Source: Chitinophagales bacterium (GTDB taxonomy: Bacteria; Bacteroidota; Bacteroidia; Chitinophagales; Saprospiraceae). Taken from it: 64,000 nucleotides of DNA. Position 1 is the stretch's first letter; each line of letters opens with the position of its first letter. Under the pieces are notes generated by a model. It was given only the letters and a program-made list of their open reading frames with translations. It did no database searches and had not been told where the DNA came from. The stretch spans positions 1-64,000 of the forward strand of contig JAAFJY010000017.1 of assembly GCA_013299105.1 (NCBI GenBank). The letters are read 5' to 3'. Positions 1-8,195 of this stretch are shown here, in pieces. A program made the translations under genes and the position numbers.

Positions 1-419
1 ATGGCTTTTTGTTGGTTGGGCTTGAGGCCCAGGTTCAGTTCCTTCATCCATACTGGCAAAAATGAGCTCCCGATGATCACATCAGATTTCAACAAGGTCT
101 CATTGAATATTTGATTGGCCCTCAATACCCTTAATTGTCGGTTGAACAAGAGGTCAGTTTTGTGCTCCACCAGTACTTGAATCAATTCAGGATCAATGCT
201 TTTGCAATTGTTTTCTTTATCGGCGATGATATAAGATTGTTGAAGGTGGTATTTCAATAAGTCCTCAATGAAAAGCTCTAGGTCAGCAAAATGGTGGTAA
301 AAAGAAGATTTGCTGATGCCTACTTTTTTGGCCAAAGGTTCAATTTTCAATGCTTCGAGGCCCGAAAAAGCAAAGATTTTGTAGCCTGTTTGTATCCAAA
401 TGTCCTTGGCATCGGTCAT
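1..419 (-). CDS. TetR/AcrR family transcriptional regulator (3' end cut off by window)
   Basis: Read directly from the minus strand, because the ORF track omits it as it runs off the window. The start is ATG at 419-417 and about 139 codons are visible without a stop. The N-terminus has the TetR helix-turn-helix pattern: a helix containing FAFSGLEALKIEPLAKKVGI followed by SKSSFYHHFADLE, where the recognition helix normally ends in YxHF. The rest is the start of the variable ligand-binding helical region. Such proteins bind operator DNA as dimers and are released by small ligands. The target is unknown, because the genes next to its C-terminus lie outside the window. The family call is firm; the ligand and regulon are not inferable. 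Confidence 0.85.
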   Translation of the reverse strand, partial: MTDAKDIWIQTGYKIFAFSGLEALKIEPLAKKVGISKSSFYHHFADLELFIEDLLKYHLQQSYIIADKENNCKSIDPELIQVLVEHKTDLLFNRQLRVLRANQIFNETLLKSDVIIGSSFLPVWMKELNLGLKPNQQKA

Positions 420-589
420 CTTTATAAGTTTTATGGGCCATAAATACGCATTTTTACAAAAAAAAGCAGGCAAAACGATCAAAACCGACCGCCTGCCTGC
501 TTCAGAAAACTTGGATGTTTCTTACAAGAGGGTAAAACAGTGTTGTACTGGGCGTTCGGAGTTCTTCTCAACTCCTCAACTAAAACAGC

Positions 590-1318
590 TCAGTTCGCGT
601 CAACCACCCGGCCTGAGCCGCTGGTCGATTGGTTGATGCGGGGCTTGCCTTTGTAGCGAAAGCTGCCTGAACCGGAAAGGCGCACATCCACTTCATCACT
701 CACCCGCAGCGAAATGCCGCCGGAACCAGTAGCTTTCAAATCAGCGCGTTTTAAGCTGAAACCAAAGCCATCCACTTGGCCAGAACCTGTGCTTTCGTGG
801 ATGATGTTGTTTGCAAAACCTTCCAGGTTCAAATCTCCAGAACCAGTAATGCGGCTGTCGATGCTTTCGCCTTCGAGGTCGAGTGTCAGGTCGCCGCTGC
901 CAGTGTTGCGGAGTTCGAGGTTGCTTACTTTCAAAACCTTGTCCGAACTGATATTGCCCGAACCCGTGTTGCGGATAGCGGAAATGCGTGGGATGGTGAT
1001 GAAAACCTGCAAATTGCCATCGCCAAGTACACAGCGATCGTAGTCGATGTTCCAAGTACGGCCGTTCACGTCGCGCTCCAGGATACCAATGATGTTTTGT
1101 GGGCCTACCACTTTCACCTCTTGGGTGGTGCCTTGGGTGATGATCACATCTGCGCTGCACTGCAAAGCAATGGCGTCAAAAGTGGGGAGATCAAGGGTAC
1201 GGGTAGTTCGGGAGCCATCGGCCCTGATGCAAGTGGTAAATCCATCGTCATCGATGTTGCAAGCGGTGAACAAGGTGCTTAAAACCAGCAAAGTTACTAA
1301 ATACGAGATCCTTCTCAT
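590..1318 (-). CDS. GIN-domain (DUF2807) lipoprotein, copy 1
   Basis: A 242-aa exported lipoprotein. An N-terminal signal peptide ends in the lipobox LFTAC, so Cys20 is the probable lipidation site. The rest is a putative auto-transporter adhesin head GIN domain: a right-handed beta-helix-like repeat with recurring GSGD/GSGN turns, such as RNTGSGNISSDKVLKVSNLE and RNTGSGDLTLDL. The family is widespread in Bacteroidota cell envelopes, and its role (adhesion or envelope stress) is not settled. It is a tandem paralog of the next gene, with the same strand, length and architecture, and 55 bp between them. The two are probably co-transcribed, with the 1374-2108 gene upstream. Start chosen at MRRISYL because it begins a canonical signal peptide. 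Confidence 0.88.
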   Translation of the reverse strand: MRRISYLVTLLVLSTLFTACNIDDDGFTTCIRADGSRTTRTLDLPTFDAIALQCSADVIITQGTTQEVKVVGPQNIIGILERDVNGRTWNIDYDRCVLGDGNLQVFITIPRISAIRNTGSGNISSDKVLKVSNLELRNTGSGDLTLDLEGESIDSRITGSGDLNLEGFANNIIHESTGSGQVDGFGFSLKRADLKATGSGGISLRVSDEVDVRLSGSGSFRYKGKPRINQSTSGSGRVVDAN

Positions 1319-1373
1319 GGTGTGTTATCTGTTTGGGTTAGAAAAAGGGTAAATAAGCGGGGGACTCCTCAAC

Positions 1374-2108
1374 TTAATTCGCGTCAATGATCCGGCCAGA
1401 GCCAGTGACATTGGAAGAAATGCGGGGATTACCCTTGAAGCGAAAATCACCGGAGCCGCTGATGCGTACCGAGGCGTCGTCGGCAATGGTAAGTTCTACA
1501 TCACCTGATCCCGAAATCCGGGTATCACAGCGTTTGGTACTCAGGGGAAATGCCCGCAAATCGCCCGATCCACTGGTGCTGTGTTCTAAATTGCTGGCTT
1601 TGCCTTCGATCAGCATATTGCCCGACCCCGAAATGCGGGTAATGACCTCCGTAGCATCAACGCCTACATCCATGCGGCCAGAGCCTGAAATACTGAGGTC
1701 AATTTCACTGACCTTGATGATGTTTTCGCTAATCAGGTCGCCAGAGCCGCTGATGCGCAGCGCACGAACGTCGGGAATGGTGATAAAAACCTGCACATTG
1801 CTGGCATTGCGCACACAACGGGTAAAGTCAACGTCCCAGGTACGGTTGCTCACGTTGCGGTTCATCACATTGATGAGGTTGAGCGGCCCTTCCACCACTA
1901 CTTTCTGGGTAGCACCTTGGGTGATTTTTACGTTGATTGAAGAGCTCAAAGTAACGGCATCGAAGTTGGCCAAATCCAATTCGCGGCTCACGATTGAGCC
2001 TTCTCCACTGACGCAGGGACCAAAATCATCGTCGTCCCAATCAAAATCGCAGGCACTGATCGCCAAGGCCAGCACCAAGAGGCTGGCAAGAAAAAAAATC
2101 CTTCTCAT
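1374..2108 (-). CDS. GIN-domain (DUF2807) lipoprotein, copy 2
   Basis: A 244-aa paralog of the preceding gene. It begins MRRIFFLASLLVLALAISAC, a lipoprotein signal with Cys20 as lipidation site, followed by an acidic DFDWDDDDFG linker. The body is a GIN/DUF2807 beta-helix with regularly spaced ISGSGD and ISGSGN turns and a VFITIPDVRALR strand shared with copy 1. The protein should sit anchored in the outer membrane or periplasm. The two copies align end to end, including C-terminal GSGRxxDAN, which indicates tandem duplication. The call is confident at domain level; molecular function is not known. Confidence 0.88.
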   Translation of the reverse strand: MRRIFFLASLLVLALAISACDFDWDDDDFGPCVSGEGSIVSRELDLANFDAVTLSSSINVKITQGATQKVVVEGPLNLINVMNRNVSNRTWDVDFTRCVRNASNVQVFITIPDVRALRISGSGDLISENIIKVSEIDLSISGSGRMDVGVDATEVITRISGSGNMLIEGKASNLEHSTSGSGDLRAFPLSTKRCDTRISGSGDVELTIADDASVRISGSGDFRFKGNPRISSNVTGSGRIIDAN

Positions 2109-2150
2109 TGTCGGGTATTTAAGGGAAAATGGGAAAATTTGATCAAGTCA

Positions 2151-2729
2151 TCAGAATCCGCCAAAGCGTAGGCCTACCCCGTAAAAGGTGCCACGGAAGT
2201 CAGTTGCCTTGTAACCACGGCTCTCATTTACGCCAGAGGTGTAGCGGTAGCCCACCGTACCGGCCAAGCGGAACCAGCGGAAAACATTGAGCTCCAAACC
2301 TACTTCAGGAGTGACAACAAAAACCCGGTCTGCGTCGCCAAAAGTGTAATTGGGATCGTCAAAAGGCACGTTGATAGCCCCCCAGCCTACCCGGCTGCTC
2401 ACGTAAGCGTGCAAAACCTTGCGGGTAGGGATATTCAAACCCACCCAAAAGCCGCCGTGCCCAATGTCTAGGCGATCGATGTCGCGACCATCCCACAGGG
2501 CATTGAAATCTACGCTGCCAACGCCATAAGCGCCCACAAATACATCGCCAAAAGCCAAACCGCCACCGCCGCCTACTGCCGAACTGGCACCTTTGTCGCC
2601 CAGGCGGTTTTCAAAAATCATGCTACCAAAACCACCCGTTACGCGGGCACGTTTGAACAGGGTTTCTTGTTGGGCCATTGCCACATGGGCACTGAGGATT
2701 ACGGCGATGAACAAAAGCCAATTTTTCAT
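2151..2729 (-). CDS. Small outer-membrane beta-barrel protein, unknown function
   Basis: A 192-aa protein with a clear Sec signal peptide (MKNWLLFIAVILSAHVAMAQ, cleavage after AQ). It continues as alternating hydrophobic strands typical of an 8-stranded barrel, for example VFVGAYGVGSVDF, VTPEVGLELNVFRWFRLAGT and a terminal TFYGVGLRFGGF ending in aromatic Phe, as in outer-membrane barrels. It resembles the short hypothetical barrels that often lie next to GIN-domain genes in Bacteroidota. It is 42 bp upstream of GIN copy 2 on the same strand, so a three-gene unit is likely. I do not recognise a named family. Confidence 0.7.
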   Translation of the reverse strand: MKNWLLFIAVILSAHVAMAQQETLFKRARVTGGFGSMIFENRLGDKGASSAVGGGGGLAFGDVFVGAYGVGSVDFNALWDGRDIDRLDIGHGGFWVGLNIPTRKVLHAYVSSRVGWGAINVPFDDPNYTFGDADRVFVVTPEVGLELNVFRWFRLAGTVGYRYTSGVNESRGYKATDFRGTFYGVGLRFGGF

Positions 2730-2902
2730 TTTTACTTTTTTTAGTTGGTCTTATAAAAGTTTGTGTTCGAATGTGGGCACCCCACTGTTGTTTTGGGACA
2801 TCTTTTTTCCAACTCAACAAGCATGGCACAGCCAGCCTCAAGCACAGCGCATACGGTGCCTGGGTTCAACAAAAAATTGAACCACAAAGTGTTACAGGAA
2901 AA

Positions 2903-4648
2903 TCAGATTCGGATCCCCACGTTGAATCCCATCCAGCCTTGGGTACGCTTGAGCCCTTCCGTGCGGTCGAACCAGGGCTTTTTCACCAGCTCACTCCCTC
3001 CAAATCCATACTCAGTGCTGAATCGCGTTGATTGCAGGATGTTGAAAGTAGGGCCAGCAAAAATGCTGCTTCGACGACCCGTGCGAAGGTCAAGTGGCAG
3101 GCGGAATTGGTACATTTGATGCAGACCAGCAGTCCAGGGCTCGCGCTCGTTGATTTTGATGAAAACAGCTTCGAGGTTGACCAAAAATCCGCGGCTCAAT
3201 GGAATGGTCGTTCCCAGTCCATAGCCCAGGCCCCAGGTCAGCTCCCTGATTTCGTTGTTGGGAATGCTGCTGGGGGCCTTGGTGATCCGTGCTCCCAGAT
3301 ATAAGATGTTGTAAAATGGCTTCACCCCTATTTTAAAAGATAAATTTCCAAAAAAAGCATCACTGCCCGCAATTTCCACTCGATTGTAGCCCTTACGGAT
3401 AAAGTTGAGCAGGCCAATGGAGACTCCGTTTACCGTATCCGCTACGTTCAACAAGGCCATCTGAAAACCTTTTACAGATTTTGCCACATTGATCAAACTA
3501 CTTACTTGCCCCACTTTGGTTCCTCTGCTCACATTAAACAAGCCTGCGACTTGCAAACGGGCGTCGCCCTTGCTGGTATTGAACAAGCCCGCAGCTTGCA
3601 AACTCCGAGAGTTTTCGCCTGCGACATTGAACAAACCACTGGCCTGGACACCAGCAAAATCTCGTCCAGCGATATTGAACACCCCAGCTGTCTGAATGGC
3701 ATTTCCCTGCCCGGCGATGTTGAACATCCCCGCCGCCTGCACGCCAAAAATGGTATCTCCAGTAATATTGAACATGCCCCCTATTTGGGAGCCAATTACA
3801 TCATGGCCCACTGCATTGCCCAAACCCGCTACTTGTACCCCTTTCACGTCATTGCGAATCGAGTTGACCAAGCCCCCCACTTCCACCCCTTCTACCCCGG
3901 CATTGTGGCCCCATAGCAAGTTGATGGACAACCGATTAGAAATTCTGGCGCTTTTCATGGCATTGGTCCCCAGGTAAGGAAGCAGGGAAATCTGAGCCAG
4001 GCGTGAGGTGGGAGTGGTTTTTACCTCCTGCAAAATCCGATTGTCCGTACTGCTGGAATCGGGACTTGTTGAAAGGGAGTCGAGCACTCGTTCGGGTGCT
4101 TCTGCTACCACAGGCTCTGGGGTGATCGGCGATATTTTGTAAACCTCTAGGTTTTCTTCACCATTGCTGTTATTACTTTTTTCTACTCGCCCCACTTGTC
4201 GCTGTGAAATCAGGGGCGCACTTTCGGCCCAACGACGGCGGCGCTCGGCGGCCATTTCTTCCAGGCGAGGGTCAGGATAAAGCGGGCTTTGTTGTTGTAC
4301 TTCTTTGGGAGTGGGTTTTTGAGTGATGCGCGGAACAGGTTCTTTTTGTACCGGTTTAAGCACAATTTGCCCGCCGATGTAGCGGTAAGCAATTGGCATT
4401 GGTTCGAATAATTTGTCGAGCGCGTCGGAAAGCGATAAACTGTTTACTGAAATCGTTACGGGTTGTTGGAGTGGGATGTACTCCGCGCTGTAGGCAAAAT
4501 ATACATCGTGGTCATTGCTGATATCGTTCAAAACTTGCCTGAGTGGAATACGATTGTAGCTGAACGAGACCTTTTTTGTCAGCACTTGGGCAGTCATAGT
4601 ACTAGCCATGCAAATGCAGATGAATGTACAAAAAAGGCGCATGATCAA
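2903..4648 (-). CDS. STN-domain protein with LA_2272-type surface repeats and C-terminal barrel
   Basis: A 581-aa protein. A signal peptide (to about residue 20, MTAQ) is followed by a secretin/TonB N-terminal (STN) domain at about 23-100: VSFSYNRIPLRQVLNDIS, then YFAYSAEYIPLQQPVTI. A low-complexity Pro/Ser/Thr linker (about 105-215) leads to 9-10 repeats of about 20 residues (about 235-410) of the form GVQAAGMFNIAG, GVQASGLFNVAG, LQVAGLFNVSRG, as in LA_2272-type surface repeat proteins. A strand-rich C-terminal region ends GWMGFNVGIRI. It lies directly downstream of the FecR and sigma genes, in the position normally held by a TonB-dependent receptor. By analogy the STN domain could contact the FecR protein, but there is no visible plug or full TonB barrel, so it is an atypical third partner. 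Confidence 0.78.
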   Translation of the reverse strand: MIMRLFCTFICICMASTMTAQVLTKKVSFSYNRIPLRQVLNDISNDHDVYFAYSAEYIPLQQPVTISVNSLSLSDALDKLFEPMPIAYRYIGGQIVLKPVQKEPVPRITQKPTPKEVQQQSPLYPDPRLEEMAAERRRRWAESAPLISQRQVGRVEKSNNSNGEENLEVYKISPITPEPVVAEAPERVLDSLSTSPDSSSTDNRILQEVKTTPTSRLAQISLLPYLGTNAMKSARISNRLSINLLWGHNAGVEGVEVGGLVNSIRNDVKGVQVAGLGNAVGHDVIGSQIGGMFNITGDTIFGVQAAGMFNIAGQGNAIQTAGVFNIAGRDFAGVQASGLFNVAGENSRSLQAAGLFNTSKGDARLQVAGLFNVSRGTKVGQVSSLINVAKSVKGFQMALLNVADTVNGVSIGLLNFIRKGYNRVEIAGSDAFFGNLSFKIGVKPFYNILYLGARITKAPSSIPNNEIRELTWGLGYGLGTTIPLSRGFLVNLEAVFIKINEREPWTAGLHQMYQFRLPLDLRTGRRSSIFAGPTFNILQSTRFSTEYGFGGSELVKKPWFDRTEGLKRTQGWMGFNVGIRI

Positions 4649-4696
4649 GCGATTTCTAGCGAGTGATAAGGAAATAGGCAGTAAAAATTCAAGAGA

Positions 4697-5743
4697 TTAT
4701 TGGCAGCCTTTACCGGAAATAAGGTAGCCCTCAGCGGTTTTAACGTGCTTAGTCGAATTCGTGGAAGTAATAATAAGCAAGGCTTCTTCTGCTGAAGCGC
4801 CCCCAAACCGGCCTTTGAAAGGGCAATTGTAGATGGCCGGATCAGATACTTCTATTTTAATGTTGTAAAAACGTTCAACGGTAGGCAATACTTCTGACAA
4901 GGGTGTGTCTTGGTCGTACACGACAGAGCCTTCTTTCCAGGAATCGGCCTTGGCGATACTGGTTTCGGCTTTTTCCAATTCTTGGGATTCCGCGTTAAAA
5001 ACGCCTGAATCGTTAGGCAGAAGTACCACTTTCTGAGGTTTGGCAGCCTTGGTCGATGCCACTTCTACCCTACCCGTTTTTACAGTTACTTCCACTTTCT
5101 CTTCGCCAGGATAAGCGCGTACATTGAAACTGGTACCCAAAACTGTGGTCTCCACGGCCCCACTGCTGATCACAAAGGGGTGCTCGGCGTCTTTGCTGAC
5201 GTCGAAGAAAGCTTCGCCACTGAGGGTTACTTTTCGAATACCATCGCGGTAAGCATATTCCAGTTTAGAATTCTGATTGAGCCAAACCTTACTTTTATCG
5301 GGTAAAATCAGTTCTTGTCGCTCGCTTTTGCCCGTATTCACCGCTACTTCACGGTAAATCCCCTTACTGTGGCTCCACCACCATCCCACACTGAGCAGCA
5401 AAACCAAAGAGGCTGCTATACCCATCCAGCGCAGCGCATTGCGGCGAGCTGGTAAGCTGACAACTTTGGGTTCTTGTACTGGTTCGAGTTTTGGGGCTGG
5501 AACTACCGTAGGTTCAGCAATACGGCTTTGTACCTTGTTCCAGGCCACTGCGGTATTGGCTTGAAAAACGGGCTCCGTTTCTTCGTAGGTTTCGGTCAAG
5601 TCCCACAACTGCACCATTTCGGCAAAAAGCTCTTGGTTGGCCGGATCTGCGTCCACCCAATCCAATAGCACCTTTTCCTCTGCTTCCGACAAATTGCCAG
5701 AGAGGTACTTGCCAATGGTTTCCAGTTGTAAATCTTGCTCCAT
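4697..5743 (-). CDS. FecR-family anti-sigma factor
   Basis: A 348-aa single-pass membrane anti-sigma protein. The N-terminal cytoplasmic part (about 1-100) has the FecR pattern LSEAEEKVLLDWVDADPANQ. One transmembrane helix follows at about 105-126 (WMGIAASLVLLLSVGWWW). The periplasmic FecR domain (about 140-235) contains LPDKSKVWLNQNSKLEYA, and a C-terminal DUF4974-like domain starts near PLSEVLPTVERFYNIKIEV. The family sequesters an ECF sigma factor and passes on a signal from an outer-membrane STN protein. It is encoded 119 bp downstream of the sigma gene and 48 bp upstream of the STN-repeat protein, which fits a complete sigma / anti-sigma / outer-membrane sensor cascade. Confidence 0.92.
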   Translation of the reverse strand: MEQDLQLETIGKYLSGNLSEAEEKVLLDWVDADPANQELFAEMVQLWDLTETYEETEPVFQANTAVAWNKVQSRIAEPTVVPAPKLEPVQEPKVVSLPARRNALRWMGIAASLVLLLSVGWWWSHSKGIYREVAVNTGKSERQELILPDKSKVWLNQNSKLEYAYRDGIRKVTLSGEAFFDVSKDAEHPFVISSGAVETTVLGTSFNVRAYPGEEKVEVTVKTGRVEVASTKAAKPQKVVLLPNDSGVFNAESQELEKAETSIAKADSWKEGSVVYDQDTPLSEVLPTVERFYNIKIEVSDPAIYNCPFKGRFGGASAEEALLIITSTNSTKHVKTAEGYLISGKGCQ

Positions 5744-5862
5744 GCCAGACAGAATTTCAGTTCAAAGATACAGATGCAAAAACTAAAATGCTACCCCTAT
5801 GTAAAACTTGTTTTTAAGAAAATATTTTTTTGCCTCCAAAAAGACCTAAAACAACTAACTCA

Positions 5863-6411
5863 TTAGACTTGTAGGTAATGCGACAAACTACTCCTCAACA
5901 TTTTCAAAGCTTTGCCCATTTGGTTTTCCACAGTTTTGATCGAAATACCCATTTGATCGGCGATTTCCTGGTAACTCATCTCTTCAAAACGGCTAAGTTG
6001 AAACACTTCTTTGCATTTGGGTGGTAATTCATTGATGGCCTCACGAATGTTTTGCTCCATTTCGTGGTGTATCACCTTAGAATCGGTTTCGCCTGAGCCT
6101 TTGAGTTGGTGGGCATGCTCATCAATTTCTTCATGAAATACTTTCTTGCTACGCAAATAGGCCAAAGCTTCATTGACCGCCATGCGGCGCAGGTAAGCCT
6201 CAATGGAAGAATTGATCTCAATCTGATGCCTTTTTTGCCAAAAACGCACGAAGACCTCCTGTGCGAGGTCTTCCACCACCGCATGGTCCTTGATCATCCG
6301 ATTGATGGCAGTGCAGATTTTCAGGTAGTTTTCCTGAAAAATTTCTTGCAACACGCTCTCATCATCGGCTTTGAGTCGAGAAATGGCGCTATGTAGTCGG
6401 TCGTTTAGCAT
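5863..6411 (-). CDS. ECF RNA polymerase sigma-70 factor (Bacteroidetes family 1)
   Basis: A 182-aa sigma factor. Region 2 includes DHAVVEDLAQEVFVRFWQKR, the core-binding/-10 region. Region 4 includes LPPKCKEVFQLSRFEEMSYQ, then EIADQMGISIKTVENQM, the HTH that recognises -35. Length and motifs match the Bacteroidetes FecI-like ECF group. It is the first gene of a minus-strand unit with the FecR anti-sigma and the STN-repeat protein, so it probably drives its own cascade when the anti-sigma is relieved. Start taken as MLNDRLHS at 6411; no competing upstream start is needed. Confidence 0.93.
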   Translation of the reverse strand: MLNDRLHSAISRLKADDESVLQEIFQENYLKICTAINRMIKDHAVVEDLAQEVFVRFWQKRHQIEINSSIEAYLRRMAVNEALAYLRSKKVFHEEIDEHAHQLKGSGETDSKVIHHEMEQNIREAINELPPKCKEVFQLSRFEEMSYQEIADQMGISIKTVENQMGKALKMLRSSLSHYLQV

Positions 6412-6683
6412 TCAAATAAGCGTACAGCGCGCAAAATAACGCATTCGGCGAAAATATTGGCACTGCTTCGACCAAAAAGCGTTTGCATGGGACCAAGGTT
6501 TGTTTAGTTCGTACCAAAATCCTGAAAGGAATAGCAGACATGGCCCCTGAAACATAGCAGTTTACTTAATCCTAGCGCAGCAGCAGGCGAAAATTTCAAA
6601 AAAATTTAGCTTAGTTCTTGTTTTTAACAATTATTGTTTTTATTTTTGAATCATTCAAAACATTTAACACAAAATCAAGCGGC

Positions 6684-7112
6684 ATGAATTTAACGCAAAA
6701 TATCCACCACTTAGAAAAAATTCTGAACAAAGAATCCGATTTCAGTGTGATCATGAATTTTTTCATGGACATAACGGACGATCCCAGCATTTTGGCCCAA
6801 AGTGAACGCTTAGAAAAACATCCCAACTTGCCTGAAATCCTGCAAGAAATTGTTTCGACCATTTTTATCCAGCTTTTTCCGGGCACCAATCCTCCCAAAA
6901 TGAGTGAGCTGTACCTTTTGCAAGTGGCCAATACCGATTTTTATCACGGTTGCATGCGATTGGGCAATGGCTTGGGTAATTTCTTCTTTTACGAAAAAAG
7001 CGGTCTTGGCATGATCGGTTTAGCACCTGACATCACCAAAGACACTTGGTTTTCGCGCATTTCCCTGAAACCTCATGAGCAAGCAATACCTGCTTTTGCG
7101 AGCATGAACTGA
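6684..7112 (+). CDS. Unknown 142-aa protein, paralog of 7708-8133
   Basis: The internal start MNLTQNIHHLEKILNKES at 6684 is preferred over the track start at 6618. It follows an AAGCGGC stretch and aligns with the start of its paralog at 7708. There is no signal peptide or membrane segment. The two proteins share a pattern of about 140 residues: an N-terminal helix, FxxIMxxFMDxxxDDP, a P-rich FPGTNPP / FPDKTPP turn, then short strands YLLQVANTDFYHGCMRLGNG against MVLTVKGSDLYYGSMFLGKG, and finally WFSRISL / WFTRLSM. I do not recognise the family. Both copies look intact, so this appears to be a small lineage-specific cytoplasmic family. Confidence 0.65.
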   Translation: MNLTQNIHHLEKILNKESDFSVIMNFFMDITDDPSILAQSERLEKHPNLPEILQEIVSTIFIQLFPGTNPPKMSELYLLQVANTDFYHGCMRLGNGLGNFFFYEKSGLGMIGLAPDITKDTWFSRISLKPHEQAIPAFASMN

Positions 7113-7205
7113 TGGTTTTTGCAAAAGGGATTGCAGATTCAAGGCAGGTCAAAATGATGAATCAATGAACACAAGTTCCTCTGATTCAAGATCAGCATCT
7201 GGAAA

Positions 7206-7298
7206 CACATCTAAAATCGTGTAACCCTGGACTTCAGTCCGGGGACAAAATCCACCCCTGAATTTCATCTGAAATCTATCCAGCAGTTGCATCAAATG
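7206..7298 (+). repeat. Dispersed repeat family 2, copy 1
   Basis: About 93 bp shared with 47154-47249: an ATCGTGTAACCCTGGACTTC core continuing AGTCCGGGGACAAAAT, a variable stretch, then ATCTATCC(A/G)GCAGTTGCATCA. The core has an imperfect 9-bp inverted repeat, CCCTGGACT/AGTCCGGGG, with a 2-nt loop. It lies in the 595-bp non-coding stretch between the two paralogous small genes. The function is unknown. Confidence 0.8.
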
Positions 7299-7540
7299 TC
7301 AGGCGAATGGCCACATGGAAAATTGCTGCAAATTGCCAAAATGGGTGCTAAAAGACATGTTTTCCAGGAAAACCTGCCCGTAGGTGAAGCTTCGCAAAAA
7401 GCCAAAAACTTGGTAGCATCTGATCCAAGGCGCGGGTCTTGGCTTCGGAGCAGCCTAGAAACTTGAAAAAGGGCTTCTGGAGCAAAAATCTATGAAAACT
7501 TTCCAGAAATTCTCAGAAATGAGTATTTTCACTTATCTTA

Positions 7541-7685
7541 GTATTTGAGCTAAAATAAACTGGACGTATTTGCTTTTGAGGTTTAGCAAAAAAAGAACAC
7601 AACCTCCTTCCAGTCAGTTGCTTAAACTGGTAGTGACCTTTTTTCACTAAACCCAAATCCGTCCACCTTATTTCTTTACGCTCCC
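7541..7685 (+). repeat. Long-hairpin dispersed repeat (family 1), copy A
   Basis: One of five copies in the window (others at 14888, 15943, 22103 and 56443). It starts GTATTTGAGCTAAAATAAAC and ends TTACGCTCCC. The left arm (AAAATAAACTGGACGTATTTG, then GGTTTAGCAAAAAAAG) pairs with the right arm (CTTTTTTCACTAAACCCAAA, then TCCGTCCACCTTATTT), with a CAAC/GTTG apex, so almost the whole element folds on itself. This copy has an extra segment after the apex (AAACTGGTAGTGACC). It ends 22 bp before the gene at 7708. Confidence 0.88.
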
Positions 7686-7707
7686 TTGAACACTTAAAAT
7701 TCCCACT

Positions 7708-8133
7708 ATGGACAAAATACTATTCAGCCTCTCCAAAGTACGAGAGCACCTCAGCACAGGTACCAACTTCAAAGAAATCATGGAGACTTTCATGGATCGG
7801 GTAATGGACGACCCTGCGGTACAAAAAGCCAGTAAACCAACCAAAGTTAGCTTACTCAAAGAAATGCTGCAAGTTGGAGTCGATGGCCTATTTGAATTGC
7901 AATTTCCCGATAAAACACCTCCGCCTATTCAAAATTTGATGGTATTGACCGTAAAAGGCTCGGACTTGTATTATGGTTCGATGTTCCTGGGCAAAGGCAA
8001 TGGCATGTTTTTCTATTTTCAAAAAAGCAACCAGGGGCTGCTGTATTTTCATGAAGGTCATGGAAGCATGAATTGGTTTACCCGATTATCCATGAGCAGG
8101 GTACACATGCCCAAGGATCCGGAAATGAATTGA
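7708..8133 (+). CDS. Unknown 141-aa protein, paralog of 6684-7112
   Basis: A 141-aa soluble-looking protein with no signal peptide. It shares with the upstream paralog the motifs FKEIMETFMDRVMDDP, FPDKTPPP and LMVLTVKGSDLYYGSMFLGK, and the aromatic block MFFYFQKSNQGLLYF. The start at 7708 (MDKILFSL) follows a short A/C-rich leader just after a family 1 hairpin repeat, so the hairpin may form part of the 5' untranslated region. I cannot assign a family. The call rests on ORF integrity and the conserved paralog. Confidence 0.65.
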   Translation: MDKILFSLSKVREHLSTGTNFKEIMETFMDRVMDDPAVQKASKPTKVSLLKEMLQVGVDGLFELQFPDKTPPPIQNLMVLTVKGSDLYYGSMFLGKGNGMFFYFQKSNQGLLYFHEGHGSMNWFTRLSMSRVHMPKDPEMN

Positions 8134-8195
8134 GCACGAAAAAAACGGGAGTTCTTTATACCCTTTCAAGCGCCAGATTCGTTTTTACGAAAAAA

